Under the pieces are notes generated by a model that saw nothing but the letters and a program-made list of their open reading frames with translations, did not search any database and was not told the origin of the DNA. A stretch of 45,621 nucleotides of DNA from an uncultured Ignavibacteria bacterium (GTDB lineage Bacteria; Bacteroidota; Ignavibacteria; Kapaibacteriales; Kapaibacteriaceae), in contig CALMZQ010000041.1 in the NCBI GenBank assembly GCA_937870915.1, forward strand, positions 1-45,621, in the 5' to 3' direction. Positions 45,450 through 45,621 of this stretch are shown here, in pieces. Each line of letters opens with the position of its first letter. The first letter of the stretch is position 1. A program made the translations under genes and the position numbers.

Positions 45450-45621
45450 GATGGGACTGAAGATGGGACTGAAGATGGGACGTAAGATGGGACTGAAGAT
45501 GGGACGTAGGATGGGACTGAAGATGGGACGTAGGATGGGACGTAGGATGGGACGTAGGATGGGACGTAGGATGGGACGTAGGATGGGACGTAGGATGGGA
45601 CGTAGGATGGGACGTAGGATG
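45446..45621. repeat. 12-bp tandem repeat GATGGGACGTAG
   Basis: About 14 copies run from the stop codon of the preceding gene to the window edge. The first six or so alternate GATGGGACTGAA with GATGGGACGTAG or GATGGGACGTAA. The rest are identical, so the array was probably extended recently at its right end. The unit is four codons long and in phase with the gene, so each complete unit reads Asp-Gly-Thr-stop. Confidence 0.92.

Overview
The window looks like a chromosomal segment of a free-living member of the Bacteroidota/Chlorobiota (FCB) side of the tree, perhaps a Kapabacteria- or Ignavibacteria-like lineage. The evidence is a type IX secretion (T9SS) C-terminal sorting domain (38.2-40.7 kb), a GWxTD protein, DUF2851, DUF3467 and DUF5117/4953-type families, a LID-less adenylate kinase, OmpA-type barrel proteins, and several gene starts preceded by the Bacteroidota -7 promoter element TAnnTTTG or a close variant. 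The lineage is inferred; no rRNA or other decisive marker is present. I saw no tRNA, rRNA, CRISPR, prophage, integrase or transposase.

Layout. (1) 0.3-10.8 kb is one tight leftward gene train: MauE/DoxX-like membrane protein, homocysteine methyltransferase/MTHFR fusion, RDD membrane protein, tryptophan 2,3-dioxygenase, ComF, exported M24 aminopeptidase, GlmM-type mutase, and a 1004-residue type IIG-like protein whose methylase and nuclease motifs look eroded. To its left lie short palindromes with GTA loops and an 8-bp tandem repeat. (2) 10.9-14.2 kb: two small membrane proteins, a zincin lipoprotein, and a structured intergenic region with a leftward intrinsic terminator, which suggests a small RNA or attenuator. 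(3) 14.3-22.98 kb: housekeeping genes, mostly rightward (pyrF, DUF2851, TDH-like SDR, DUF255/YyaL, folD, RluA-type synthase, adk), with a leftward GT-C glycosyltransferase. (4) 22.9-28 kb: a leftward nitronate monooxygenase-like gene, an AT-rich region with paired DnaA-box-like sites, a tandem pair of outer-membrane barrel paralogues (one with 21 cysteines in 53 residues, one with an OmpA domain), and rlpA. (5) 28-35.3 kb: an alpha/beta hydrolase that has lost its nucleophile serine, a LolA-like protein, a large BNR/sortilin-like protein, a TPR protein and DUF3467. (6) 35.4-38.0 kb: the classical rpmH-rnpA-yidD-yidC cluster. (7) 38.2-45.4 kb: a T9SS cargo protein with a strong terminator, a GWxTD protein, an acyl-CoA hydrolase/CoA-transferase, and a divergent NarI/HdrD-type iron-sulfur oxidoreductase (ETF:menaquinone oxidoreductase-like).

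Three features cut across the genes. First, several enzymes have intact folds but have lost catalytic or metal-binding residues. Second, short-period tandem repeats sit in intergenic regions and often begin exactly at stop codons. Third, the octamer A(A/G)GGGGCT is about tenfold over-represented across frames, on both strands and between genes, with a bias to the plus strand. All counts were made by eye.
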